From NCBI GenBank assembly GCA_947650365.1, contig OX393549.1, positions 95,566,195 through 95,630,194 of the forward strand: a stretch of DNA of 64,000 nucleotides, written 5' to 3'. The DNA is from Chamaelirium japonicum (lineage: Eukaryota > Streptophyta > Magnoliopsida > Liliales > Melanthiaceae). The notes below the pieces were generated by a model. That model had not been told where the DNA came from. It saw nothing but the letters and a program-made list of their open reading frames with translations, and searched no databases. Positions 21,541-32,846 of the stretch are shown here, one piece after another. Each line of letters opens with the position of its first letter. The first letter of the stretch is position 1. The position numbers and the translations under genes are program-made.

Positions 21541-22346
21541 TCAGAGATGACAACCCAAAGTTCAAATCTATAGTTCAAGATTGAGATGTTCGATGGCCAA
21601 ATCAACTTTGCCTTGTGGCAAATTCGAGTCAGGGATGTGTTGATTCAAGGCGGATTGCACAAAGCCCTAAAAGGCGTCAAGCAGGACGTGATGTCGGATG
21701 ATGATTGGATTAAGTTTGATTTGAAGGCGGCAAGCGCGATTCGGATGTGTCTCGTGAAGGTCGTATTGGCAAATTTCTCCAAGGAGACTCCGCGGCAAAA
21801 CTGTGAAAGAAGTTGGAGAGCATATACATGACCCGGTCGCTCATGAACATGTTGTATCTTAAGCAGAAGATCTACGCTCTTCAGATGGCGGAAGGTACAA
21901 GGATCTTGAAGCATATCTCGGCCTTCAATCAACTGACGGAAGAACTCCTTAATATCGATGAAGACATGAAGGAGACGAAAAAGACGCTTCTTTTTCTAAG
22001 ATCATTGCCCCGATCCTATGAGCACATGAAGGTCACAATGCTCTATAATAAAGAAACCATCAGGTTGGAGGATGTCACAAGTATACTTCTCGCAAACGAG
22101 CTTTGGTTGAAGGAAACGATCGAGACAGGAGGTGATGTTCAGTCCAAAGCGCTAATGGTGGTTGCGAGGGTGAAGAAAAAGAAGAGGCAAGGCACTTGTT
22201 GGAAGTGTAGAAGATTCGGGCACTTCAAATCGGAGTGCAAGTGGAAAGGAGGAACAAGACTGGATTGGTCAGGGTCATCCAAAGTCAAAGATGACGCATC
22301 CACCAGTTATGCCTTATTGAGGGATTCAGATGAGGGGATGTTCTGA
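21541..22346 (+). pseudogene. Unit 2 gag
   Basis: Two overlapping frames (21586-21831 and 21813-22346) together give a near-complete Copia gag of the UBN2 type. Visible landmarks are FDGQINFALWQIRVRDVLIQ near the start, LRSLPRSYEHMKVTML in the middle, and the zinc knuckle CWKCRRFGHFKSEC near the end. A frameshift at about 21815 separates the parts. Gag would form the particle shell around the element RNA. Confidence 0.85.
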
Positions 22347-22976
22347 TGGTTACCACTGATGTTATATTAGATCAGGACTAGATAATCAATAGCGGGGCCA
22401 CACATCATATTTGTTTGCACAGGGCATGGTTTGACAGGTATGCGGAGTGCGATGGTGGCAAGTTGATGGCTAGCGACCGTTCCAAGGTTTCGATAAGGGG
22501 AGACGAGGATATTCGACTTGAGACATCTAACGGCCATAAACGGACACTCAAGGATATCCGTCATGTTCTGGGGAGGAGGGGTAATCTACTCTCTCTCTCT
22601 TTCCAGGCTAGATTCTCTCGGATGCACCTTCACTGGTCAAGGTGGAGTTGCGAAGGTTTGGGACAGAACCTCTATGATCTTGAAAGAGGCCTTGGATAAA
22701 TGCATATACAGATTAGGCGGGAGGGCAGCAACACTTGCACGGTGTTCGATAAAGAACAAATGTGCAGTTGCAACACGCTTAGGAGGCTGAAGATGGTCAG
22801 AAGGTGGGTTCCAATGGCCAAGGCAAAAGACTTGAGCAATCACAAAGCTTGGTGATTGGGCTCTCGGTTCAGGGGCAAAGGCGACGACAACGATCAGGAG
22901 ATGGATTCATGATGCAAAGAGAATGGTTCATATTCAAGAAGATGCTCATGTTTTGTTATGAAGCCAAGGTGGATAT
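22347..22976 (+). pseudogene. Unit 2 protease-region remnant and 3' end
   Basis: This region is homologous to the protease part of units 1 and 3 (SGATHHICLHRAWFDRYAEC can be read across stops). It is followed by the same jump to the 3' end and the purine tract before the LTR at 22977. Several frameshifts are present. Confidence 0.7.
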
Positions 22977-23957
22977 TGTTGAAGATGTGGCTCCAAATAA
23001 GTCACATACAACTGCAAGGTTCGTGAGCGAAGAAACGACAAAAGACAAAGCTCTAGAGGTAGGGTACCCTCTCCAAAGGGCCAGATTGACAGGCCTAGTG
23101 ATGGTGTTTTCCTTTATCATTTTTACTTAAAAAAAAAGGAAGAACGATCAAAGAAAACAACCTTATCTTGATATCGAAATGGGCTTGCAATAGATTTATA
23201 TGGAGAAACAGCTATTCCACCATTCGGATTGGGCCATCCGGACGTAGTACCTAATTGTTGAAGATGTGGCTCCACACAAATTGCATACAACTCTAAGGTT
23301 CGTGCGTGAAGAAACGACAGAATACATAGCTCTGTAGTTAGGAGGAGTCGGCCAGCCACAGTCGTGCGCACAACCTGGAAAGTCGTGCGCATGACTGGCA
23401 TCGAAATATTTTTCGGGCAAGTAAACAGGATTGGGTCATGAGCACAACCTCCCAAGTCGTATTCACGACTTGATTTGGCTGCTCGTTGGTGAAGCGATTC
23501 AGGCTGCGTTTTTTCGTGGAACTCCTTCTATAAGTTGTGCACGAATATATCCCGATAAAAGGGATGACCTAGGATGAACCTAGGAGAGAAGAGAAGCTTC
23601 AAGGGAGGGCAATCATCTTCAAAGGAGATGGAGAGCGATCCAAAGAGGCTTGTGGGCTTTGAGAATTATTTTTCTTTGTTTCTTCGAGGTGAGTGGGTTG
23701 CAAGTAGTCTCTTGTGGGAGGGCTTTTCTTTGTGGGTATTGTATGGGATTGGGCGAGGCAAAAGATCTTGTACTTGGTTATTTCCATAATAGTGAATCCA
23801 GATATCGTCGTTTCCTGATATCGTGTGTGATTGCTTTGTGCTTTGTTTCTTTGATCATCTTCTCGGTAGTGAAGAGACATCATCTTCTCCGTGGAAGTTC
23901 CTCGCTTGTCATATTCTTCTTGCTCCTTCCGCTATGCAAGGGCCTCGGATCATAATA
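22977..23957 (+). repeat. LTR between units 2 and 3
   Basis: This 981-bp LTR starts TGTTGAAGATGTGG and ends next to a tRNA-Met-like primer site (TTGGTATCAAC at 23960). It carries a second copy of its own start at about 23260 after a 0.2-kb insert of unknown origin (23063-23258). The CAACA end seen in the last LTR (31231) is here TAATA. ACGACT-containing inverted motifs (23350-23470) recur in the LTR-like sequence near 60230. Confidence 0.75.
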
Positions 23958-25441
23958 AATTGGTATCAACGTATCTTGTTCGTGATTCGGAGGCACCAGT
24001 TTGATAACGAAGAATTTGGAGATGACGACTCAAAGTTTGAATCTATGGTTCGAGATCGAGAAGTTTGATGGCCAAATCAACTTTGGCTTATGGCAAATTC
24101 AAGTCAGGGATGTGTTGATTCAAGGCGGATTGCACAAAGCTTTAAAGGGCGTCAAGCCAGATGCGATGTCGGACGACGATTTGATTGAGTTTGATTAGAA
24201 GGCAGCAAATGCGATTCAAATGTGTCTCACGAAGGTCATGTTGGCAAACGTCTCCGGAGAGGTCTCCGTGGCAAAACTATGGAAGAAGTTGGAGAGCATG
24301 TATATGACCCGATCACTCACGAACAGGTTATACCTGAGGTAGAAGATCTACGCTCTCCAGATAGCAGAAGGTACAAGGATTGTGGACCATATCTCGACCT
24401 TCAATCAACTGATAAAAGAACTCCTTAATGTCGATGAAGATATGAAGGAGACGAATAAGGCGCTTCTTCTTCTATGATCATTGCCCCAATCCTACGAGTA
24501 TTTATAGGTCACAATGCTCTACGGAAAAGAAACCATCAAGTTAAGGATGTCACAGGTACGCTTCTTGCAAACGAGCTTCGGTTGAAGGGAATGATCGAGA
24601 CGGGAGATGATGTTCAGTCCAAGGCACTAATGGTGGTTGCGGGGGTGAAGAAGAAGAGGCAAAACACTTGTTGGAAGTGTAGAAGATCTGGGCACTTCAA
24701 ATCAGAGAGCAAGTGGAAAGGAGGAGCAAGACCGAATTAGTCAGAGTCATCCAAAGTCAAAGATGATAGATCCGCCAGTTATGCCTCGTCGAGGGATTCC
24801 AATGAGGAATTTGTTCTGATGTCCATCACTGTTATATCAAATCAGGACTGGATAATCGATAGCGGGATCATATATCATATTTATTCGCACATGGCATGGT
24901 TTGATAGATATGAAAAGGGCGATGGTGGTAAGTTGATGGCTAGTGACGGTTCCAAGGTGTCAATAAGGGGAGTCGAGGATATTCAACTTGATATGTTTGA
25001 AAGGCAAGTACGGGCACTTAAGGATGTTCGTCATGTTCCAGGGTGGAGAGATAATCTAGTCTCTCTTTCCATGCTAGATTCCCTCGGATGCACCTTCACC
25101 GGTCAAGGTGGAGTTGTGGAGGTTTGGGATGGAGCTTCCATGATCATGAAGGGGGCATTGGGTGGATGCCAATACAGATTAGCCGGGAGGGCAGCGACAC
25201 GTGCACGGTGTTCGGTGAACAACAAATATGCAAGTGCAGCATGCTCAGGGGGCGAAGATGGTCAGGAGGTGGGTTCCAGTGGCCAAGTTGAAAGACTTGC
25301 CCAATCACCAAGCTTGGTGATTGGGCTTCTAGTTCGGGGGAAAAGACAACGATAACGATCAAACAATGGATTCACGATGCAAAGAGAATGATTTGTGTTC
25401 AAGAAGGTGCTCATATCTTGTTATAAAGCCAATGTGGAGAT
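23958..25441 (+). pseudogene. Unit 3 gag-protease remnant
   Basis: The primer site is followed by gag (24001-24198, then frames broken by stops to 24740) with zinc knuckle CWKCRRSGHFKSES, in which the last cysteine is lost. The protease region (24819-25355) begins with SNQDWIIDSGIIYHIYSHMA. The D-S-G triad is intact here. After 25350 it jumps to the polypurine end as in the other units. Confidence 0.8.
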
Positions 25442-25838
25442 TGTTGAAGATGTGGCTTTAAACAAGTTACATACAACTCCAAGGTTAGTGAGCGAAGAAA
25501 CAGTGAAAGACAGAGCTCTGGAGTTAGGAGGAGCCGGCCAGCTACAGTCGTACACATGACCTGAAAAGTCGTCCGCCCAACTGGCATCGACATATTTTTC
25601 GGGCAAGTAAATAAGATTGGGTCGTGTGCACGACTTGATTTGGCAGCACATTGGTGAAGCGGTTCGAGCTGCTTTTTCTCATGGGGCTCATTCTACAAGT
25701 TGTACACAAATGTATTCCTATAAAAGGGATGGCCTAGGACGAACCTAGGAGAGAAGAGAAGCGTCAAGAGAGGGCAATCATCTTCAAAGGAAAGGGAGAG
25801 CGATCCAAGGATGCTTGTGGACTTCGGGATGGTTTTCT

Positions 25839-26984
25839 TGTTGGAAATTCTAACCATTCTATACTAGCAAACTTAGGAATTAATCAAATTCTTAATATTA
25901 AATGATTGGTTGTTTAGCAATTATAATATTTGCAAGCAAAGGCACATCACAAATTTCTTTTAGAAATTGTTTGCCAAGGCAGAGCGGGTTCTATGGAATC
26001 GTCATTCACCTTGCCAAACTTTTCTAAAAGAGAGAAATGAACTATATAAATTATCTATAATTATTTAGTGTTTAGAATTAGATGCAAATCGTTTTCAATA
26101 GATCTACTAATAGCAAGAAATTAGATTTAGAAACTCTGGCCTGTGGTCGAAGCACGCTAGGCGCTGTCCCAAGAAACTTATTGCCCCCCTCGTGCGGGTC
26201 TCGTGGCAATGGTTCTCGGAGATATGACGACCCCGGTTAGGCGACCCCCTTCTCGTCGGCACGACTTCAAGAAGGCTTTGCGAACCTCGTAGACTTTCAG
26301 AAATCCAGCAACTCGATCAAAAACTTCTCAAAGCAGGGAGACAGCACTGCAGCAGAGCTTTGATTCGAAAGAGGGAGTCTTCTCAGAGCAAGGGGGCAAC
26401 ACCAAATCATGAGAGAATGGGAGAGGGAGAGGCAGAAATTAGAGAACAATTCCGATATTCAGACTGTGCTCATCCTATGGTTGCACTGGGCCTTATATAG
26501 GCCTCAGGCTGTTAATAGGAGGCTAAAAGAGGGGAGTCAATCGTGGGCTACGATTAAGCCCATTAACCCCGCACGCATTATAGCTCGTAACAGCTAGCAT
26601 GCAGCGACGCTTCTCGCGTAACAGCTAGCATGCAACAACGGCTAGTAGCCCCAAAGGAATTTCATAAATGGTAGAGGACTTAAGAGCAAAAAACAAAAAT
26701 AGGGCAGGTGCGAACCAGCCCATTTCGGAGGTGCTATCATGTCCGGGTTCGCGGGTGCACACACACGCACCACCCAGCCCATGCCCATGCCCAAGCCCAA
26801 CCTGGCTCGGCACGGCACGCACGCATGCACGTGCGTGTGTGAGCTAATAGAGCCCTTCCTCTAGTGAGATGACTAGTGGGGGGAAGTGGGCAATCCCTTT
26901 TAAGTTGGTAGAGGATTTCTTCCCTTACCGATATGGGACTAAACCACTTTGGTTTTGTGTGGTTTTTTAAACACACCCAACAAT
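25839..26984 (-). repeat. 3' LTR of Copia-2
   Basis: 1146 bp from TGTTGGGTGTGTTTAAAAAA (minus strand, at 26984) to CCAACA at 25839. A TATATAAGG-type box lies at about 26490. The 5' copy survives only as about 45 bp at 30902-30946. Confidence 0.8.
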
Positions 26985-27555
26985 CCCCCACATATGTTTA
27001 AAACCACTAAATATTTAAATAATTAATAAAAATTCAAAATGTAAAGTAACAGGACTTTACTGGATTCCTTGTACTGCGCAGTAGGTGTAGGTACCTTTCG
27101 GTTTGAACCTCCACTTAGTACAGTTGTATACTTCCGTAAGGGCTTGGTGGACTACGCCTTGAACCAGCCTCAATTATCGAGTTTCTACAAGTAGTACATG
27201 TAGTACAGTTTTCGATGGTTCTAAGCGGGTTGCGTTATTAATGGCCTTGCACAGATATCTTTTCTTGTATGTTTCTAGGGAGCAGCCCTGGTCCCAGAGT
27301 TGTGGCCTCACAACGACATACATATATGTAAGTCCTAATAGGGGTGTGAGCAAGGTGACACCCCGCCTTATGGGTCTTGGACTTATTAAGAGTTTTAAAC
27401 TCATCATACCCCTTGCTTTTAATAAGCACTGACGTCATAGGGACGGGAGCATTATTCAGTGCTCCTCATTTTCAATCACTACTACAGTTTGTTTCTACCC
27501 ATTGAACTTCTGTGAGGTTGGGTTCCCACTGCGGTGATTTTTCTTATGGGCTTAA

Positions 27556-27804
27556 TCACATCCCCCTCGACGATTCTAAGACCACTGTCCTAGAGAGGCC
27601 CTTAGTTAGATGATCTGCCAAATTCTTTTCAGATTTAACAAAGTCTAAGATAATTATTTGATTTTTTATCTTATATCTGAGAGATCTATGTCTCACTTTC
27701 AGATGTCGATTTATTTTCACATCAGTATTTTCTTGATTATATTTATCAATAGCTGATCGACAATCACAATGGATAGATATAGCCGGTAAAGGCTTTTCTA
27801 TCAA
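27556..27804 (-). pseudogene. Copia-2 RNase H fragment
   Basis: The minus frame contains ISIHCDCRSAIDKYNQENTD and then KHL-type RHLKVRHRSLRYKIKN, ending ADHLTKGLS. This is the classical end of Copia pol. It is separated from the reverse transcriptase frame by a stop at about 27832. Confidence 0.85.
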
Positions 27805-27831
27805 TGAGATCTCATATAGGAGATCTTGAAG

Positions 27832-28494
27832 CTATTCTGCTTCTGTGCTAGTGGTATCTAGCGCTATCATTTCTGATTCCATGGTACTCCTAGCTATAAC
27901 GGTCTGTTTGGTGGATTTCCAAGATATGACTCCACCTCCTAGTAATAATACATACCCGGTTGTGGACTTAATATCTATTGAGTCACTAATCCAGTTAGCA
28001 TCAGAGTATCCCTCTAATACAGCTGGATATCCACTATAGTAGAGACCATATGATATAGTTCCCTTAAGGTATCTAAAAACTCTTTCTAACGTATTCCAAT
28101 GGGACTCATTCGGGTTAGACGTATAACGACTAAGTCTATTTACCGCGTAAGCGATATCGGGTCGAGTATAGTTTGCTAGAAAACCTAACGATCCTATGAT
28201 TTGAGTATACTCACTCTGTAGTTTAGGAAGTCCAGTGTTCTTTGTCAGATGGGTATTTGGATCATATGGTGTGGATACCGGTTGGCAATCGGGATCGTAG
28301 AATTTTCTAAGGATTTTCTCGACATAGTGGAATTGGGATAGCACTAAACTATTGTCATTCCTAATAATCTTAGTGTTCAAAATGATGTCGGCTTGTCCTA
28401 GATCTTTCATGTCTAAGTTTTGGGATAAAAAGTGTTTGATATCATTTATGATTTGTATGTTTAAACCGAATATTAGGATATCGTCAACATACAA
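27832..28494 (-). pseudogene. Copia-2 reverse transcriptase C-terminal half
   Basis: 220 codons start with [10 protein letters not shown], the catalytic YVDD box, followed by [11 protein letters not shown], the [20 protein letters not shown] connection region and [12 protein letters not shown]. The part before YVDD lies in another frame (see 28801-29085). The catalytic residues are kept, but the gene is split. Confidence 0.9.
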
Positions 28495-28800
28495 ATATAA
28501 GAATATTGTTACTATCTACTTTATGGTATACACATTCATCCGTTGTATTGATGTCAAATCCATAGGATAAGATAACTTCATCAAATTTCATGTACCATTG
28601 TTTTGGGACTTGTTTCAGTCCATAGAGGGATCGAATTAACTTACATAACTTTTCCTCTTATCCAGGTGCAGTAAGTCCCTCGGGTTGGTCTATGTATATT
28701 TCCTTATTAAGGTCGTCATTTAATAAAGCAGTCTTAACATCCATTTGATGTATGACTAGCTTTTAGATTGAAGCTAAGGCGATAAGGATCCTAATTGTGG

Positions 28801-29085
28801 TTATCCTAGCGATAGGTGAGTAGACATCAAAGTGTCTACCCCAGGTTTTTGGGTAAAGTCCTTGGCTACAAGTTGTGCCTTAAATTTATCTATAGTACCG
28901 TCGGGTCTAAGTTTCTTCTTAAACACCCATTTACATCCTATGGTTTTGGACCTAGGAGGTAAATTGGTGAGTTCCGAGGTATGGTTTTGAATTATGGATT
29001 GGATCTCGTTATCTATGGCTTCCTTCCAAAAGGACAAGTCTATGGACTTCATTGCATCTGTATAGGTGGAGGGAGAGTTCTCCAC
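28801..29085 (-). pseudogene. Copia-2 reverse transcriptase N-terminal part
   Basis: The frame reads FWKEAIDNEIQSIIQNHT followed by GCKWVFKKKLRPDGTIDKFK, the beginning of Copia reverse transcriptase. It breaks before the palm region; a frameshift separates it from the YVDD half. Confidence 0.85.
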
Positions 29086-29214
29086 CAGAAGTGCATAGAA
29101 GTCATCAAAGACTTTTTCTACACGGGCATGTTTACTTCTCCTAGGTTCGGTTTGGGTTATCGGTTCAGTATGGTCTTTAGGTTCTAATTAGACTTCGGGT
29201 TCGATCTGGGTTAC

Positions 29215-29466
29215 CTAATTAGAATTGAAGGCCTGGTTATTGGTATTGATCTTAGTCTTATAAGGGAAGATATTTTCGAAGTATGAGGCATCTCTAGCTT
29301 CGATTATGGTGTTATTGGCTATTTTGCTTATTTCAGAGTTAAACACTAAAAATCGATTAGCGTTACTGTCTGAAGTGTAGCCGATAAAGATGACATCTAC
29401 AGTCTTAGGTCCTATCTTCTTTCTTTTGTTATTGGAGATCTTTACCTTAGCTAGGCACCCCCACAC
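29215..29466 (-). pseudogene. Copia-2 integrase C-terminal fragment
   Basis: The frame shows MWGCLAKVKISNNKRKKIGPKT and VIFIGYTSDSNANRFLVF, the conserved GYxxxxxAYRF-type box near the end of Copia integrase. Upstream parts continue in other frames toward 29868. Confidence 0.8.
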
Positions 29467-29867
29467 TTTTAGATATTCTAAGTTGGGTTTTTTATGTTTT
29501 CATACTTTGTATGGGGTCAAGTCATTATGTTTAAAGGGAATGCGGTTAAAGATAAAACAGGTCGTCATTGGGGCTTCCCCCATATGTTCTCTGACGCTCC
29601 AAAACTTAGTAACATGGAATTGACCATATTTATTAGGGTTCTGTTTTTCCTCTCCGCTAAATCATTGGATTGGAAAGTGTAAGGAGCTGTGACCTCATGG
29701 AGTATTCCATAGTCTTCACAGTACTCACTTAGTTCATTTGAGGTATACTCCCCTCCTCGGTCTGACCTAAGGATCTTAATATTTTCGTCTAATTGGTTCT
29801 CAACCTGAGCTCTATAAATCTTAAATTTACTAAGTACTTCATCATTAGTCTTAATAAGATATAGGTG

Positions 29868-30900
29868 TTAATATTTTGAAGCATTATCTATGAACGTTAC
29901 AAAATATCTATTGCCACCTCTCGAGCTTCTCCCAGAATCACAAATATCGTTGTGAATTAGTTCAAGTATTTTGGAGTCTCGATCGATGGTTTTAAAGGGT
30001 TTCTTAGGTTGTTTGGCTTCTACGCATATCTCACACTTGTCGAGATTCCTAGTATCGGATTTAGGAATAATGTTTAGGGTTATGAGTTTCTTGATTGAGT
30101 TATAGTTCACATGACCTAACCTTTGATGCCAAGTGGCCGAAGACTCAATATTCAAAATAGTAGAAGAAGGGTTAATGACCTTCAATTTAAATAAGCCATC
30201 ACAGAAAAATCCTTTTCCAATAAAATGTGTTCCCTTAGTTATTACAACTTTATTAGACTCGAATACAAGCTTGTACCCATGTTGTACTAACAAAGACCCA
30301 CTAATAAGATTTCTTCTAATCTCTGGAACATGGTGAACTCCGCGTAGGGTTAGGATCTTCTCCGAAGTCAGCTTCAGGTCGATCCGTCCTATCCCTAGCA
30401 CACGAGCCTTAGCGTTATTCCCCATGCTTACAGCTCCTCCACCTGAGACCTGATAGGTGGAAAACAAAGATTGATCAGAACAAACGTGAATGTTAGCTCC
30501 TGTGTCAATCCACCAATCAAATGCTTGAAAGATCATGTTAACTTCAGGGGTGAAGAGAACATACCTGAAAGCGGTCCCAGAAGAGCCAGCTCCAGAGGTC
30601 ACCATGTTGACTTGGGAGCTGGGTGGCATTGGACCATTCCTTCTTGGATTTGGTGGTGGTGCTGTCTTCTTATAGAAGCATTGGTTGGCCATGTGATTGG
30701 TCCGACCGCAGACATAGCAGCAGCGCACTCCTTCCTTCTTTTGGTCCTTGGAATGGTTAGGGTTATGGTTGCTATGGTAGGTCTTTTTGGTGTATGGCTT
30801 AGGCTTAGCGTGGAAGGGTTTCTTTTGGAACTTATGCTTAGGTTTTTGGAATGGCTTGGATGGTTGACCCTCTATGTTGTTGACCTTAGATTTGGATTCA
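29868..30900 (-). pseudogene. Copia-2 gag end, protease and integrase start
   Basis: A continuous minus-strand frame covers a basic stretch, the zinc knuckle CYVCGRTNHMANQC, the protease site WWIDTGANIHVCSD (D-T-G intact), and the integrase zinc domain with WHQRLGHVNYNS and CEICVEAKQ. It ends with the first integrase core residues (HNDICDSG, then FVTFIDNASKY). In the genome the frame extends rightward out of the element into the host LTR, which creates a chimeric N-terminus (to 31088) of no meaning. The frame stops at 29868. Confidence 0.9.
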
Positions 30901-31231
30901 GAAGATCCCTTTGGTTTTGTGTGGTTTTTCAAACACACACCCAACAATTCTCTTGTTTCTCCGAAGCGAGCGAGTTGTGGATAGTCTCTTGTAGGATGGC
31001 TTCTCTTTTTGGGTATTGTACGGGATTGAGAGAGGCAAAAGATCTTGTACTCGGTTATTCCTACAATAGTGAATCTAGAGATGGCCATTGCCGGATATTA
31101 TGTGTGATTGATTTGTGCTTTGTTTCTTCGATTGTATTTTCGATGGTGACGAGACGTTTTCTCTGTGGAAATTTCTTGCTCGTCGTGTTCTTCTCGCTCC
31201 TTCCGCTGCACGAGGGCCTCGGATCACAACA

Positions 31232-31485
31232 CTAATCACATCCGTCCCTTTGCTTGTAGGACTGAGTGTGATTTACTCTTCGGGTTACAATTGTGATCAG
31301 GCGCCACATCAGGATGGCCCAATCTGGATGGAAAGCAGGATGGCTGAGAAGCATTCTTTATTTGTAAATTGTAATATATATGCTTTCAAGGAACATTTTT
31401 TTAAAAAAAGATAATAATAAGAATGCTATATAAAATAATTATTTCTAAAATATTATAAATGGGTTCGGTTGGTAGTTTTGGATGG
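31232..31485. other. Unassigned spacer
   Basis: A short stretch after the Copia array. No gene or clear repeat is visible apart from a run of A at about 31399. Confidence 0.4.
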
Positions 31486-31650
31486 ACTTCATATCTCCTC
31501 CATTCTGTCGGCCCGATCTGTGGGCCCGGCGTGCATCACAGTCGCACGGTGGCAGGCGATATGAAGGTGAATCATACGCCAACCTACTGCATGCGGCTGT
31601 GATGCACGGTATGCCCGCCGACAGTGGCGACAGACCGGAGGAGATGTGAA
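31486..31650. repeat. Fold-back (inverted repeat) element
   Basis: Left arm 31486-31543 and right arm 31588-31650 are imperfect inverted copies (TTCATATCTCCTCC against GGAGGAGATGTGAA, and GTGCATCACAG against CTGTGATGCAC). A loop of about 45 bp separates them. Likely a MITE remnant. Confidence 0.65.
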
Positions 31651-31929
31651 CTCGGATGGGGGGCATTCGTACTTGATGAGAGGGATGGGCATTTGAAAAT
31701 CCAAAGTTGGGAGGGGATGAACGAACAGGGGAGTGGGACTTGGTGCTTGCACATGACAATGGGACCCCTGCATAGGATAAGGATTCCACATGCTTATTAT
31801 TCTCTCTTTATGGTTGCATGTACTAGATGACGAAGTCAATTTCCAAGAACCCTCCCTTTAGGAGCTCAACACAGGTTAGTCCACTTTCAGTTGTGACAGG
31901 TTGCCTGCCAATCACCCACTGCTCTGCTA

Positions 31930-31975
<46 letters not shown>

Positions 31976-32149
31976 GTTATTTTAAATGCTATGGTTCACA
32001 TAACATTGGAGGTCCTCAAACCTTGTATAGTAGTACCACTAGATCAATGATCTTGAAGATACACAAGCATTAGGCCATTTTGTTCACCCTCATGCAAGGT
32101 GGGTGAGCGTCACCGCCCCTCTGAGCCATTGGATGTACTTTGGCTGGCA
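31651..32149. other. Unassigned spacer with (ATT)n microsatellite
   Basis: A (TTA)n run lies at about 31932-31975. No gene is seen in the rest. Confidence 0.6.
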
Positions 32150-32846
32150 CCATGTAGGGGATGATCTTCGTGCCGATCCGAAGACTCCGCCCAACTAGTC
32201 AATTAAAGTTGAGTTAAAGGTCCTTGATCGATCTGTTGACTGGAAAGTAGGTTCGAAGGTCGATGCCTTGGTGACTAAGTTAATGCTTTCGATATGCAAA
32301 CAGAAAGGAGGTTGACACAAGGTGTAATCTCGGAGTTCAGTCGAAGCCTACGTCTCCGTGCTATAGGGTGCAACCCGAATTCACTAACACTTTACTCGAA
32401 GTGACCTCGATAGGCCGAGTGTCACTGATCTCTCTTCGTAAAGAATATCGAAGGAGATGAAATATCGAAGTCAGAGCTCTGGGTATTTGAATTCTGGTTC
32501 TGGATTTCAGAATTCGATCCTTTTACTTTTGAAGTGTCTGCTATTTATAGGAAAACTCTGGGAGGAAATCCGGGGCAAATGGCGGTTTCTGCCTTCGTAT
32601 CCGGGGATTCCCTAGGCAGGGCTGGTGGGTCCCGCCGTCGCCTCTGTGGATCTTCGAGATAGGGCTGGTGGGTCCCGTGGTCATCTCTGTGGATTCTCCA
32701 GGCAGGGCTGGTGGGTCCCACGGTTGACTCTGTGGACCCCCAGGCAGGGCTGGTGGGTTCCGCTGTAGTCTCCGCGGCCCCCCAGGCAGGGCTGGTGGGT
32801 CCCACGTGGTGTGAAGCACCTGACCAAAATTTGCACCCACACACCA
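32150..32846 (-). repeat. LTR fragment with tandem repeats
   Basis: The minus strand has a TATA-like box (CCTATAAATAG at about 32549). About five repeats of roughly 50 bp carrying CAGGCAGGGCTGGTGGGTCC lie at 32611-32800. The left end reads CCCCTACA on the minus strand, followed by TGGTGCCAGC, which could be a primer site. This fits a Gypsy-like solo LTR or 5' LTR, but both ends are uncertain. Confidence 0.45.

Larger units (their letters stand above)
25839..30946 (-). mobile_element. Copia-2 retrotransposon, 5' deleted, nested in an LTR
   Basis: On the minus strand the order is a 45-bp tip of the 5' LTR (30946 downwards), gag end, protease, integrase, reverse transcriptase, RNase H, polypurine tract and a full 3' LTR (25839-26984). 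A deletion joins the first LTR bases directly to the end of gag, removing the promoter, primer site and most of gag. Several stops and frameshifts break pol. The purine tract TATGTGGGGGAT lies just before the 3' LTR. Confidence 0.85.
20621..31231 (+). mobile_element. Tandem array of non-autonomous Copia units (gag-protease only) sharing LTRs
   Basis: Three internal regions (20621-21433, 21522-22976, 23958-25441) alternate with LTRs or LTR stubs (21434-21521, 22977-23957, and 25442-25838 continued at 30952-31231). Each internal region holds gag with a zinc knuckle and a protease-like part, then jumps straight to the polypurine end. Integrase, reverse transcriptase and RNase H are absent at the same place in all units. 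The shared deletion means a deleted element itself multiplied, or unequal recombination copied it. All frames are broken to some degree. A second Copia element is nested in the last LTR. Confidence 0.8.
25442..31231 (+). repeat. Last LTR of the array, split by Copia-2
   Basis: 25442-25838 and 30952-31231 together form the LTR, ending CACAACA. They match the LTR at 22977-23957 on both sides of the insertion. The inserted element is Copia-2 (25839-30946). The flanks TTTCT (25834-25838) and ATTCT (30947-30951) are its likely target duplication with one change. Confidence 0.8.

Noticed and set aside
30471-31235. A 254-codon plus-strand frame across the Copia-2 edge
   Set aside because: It crosses the element junction at 30946 and is antisense to the gag-protease frame, which has all known motifs.
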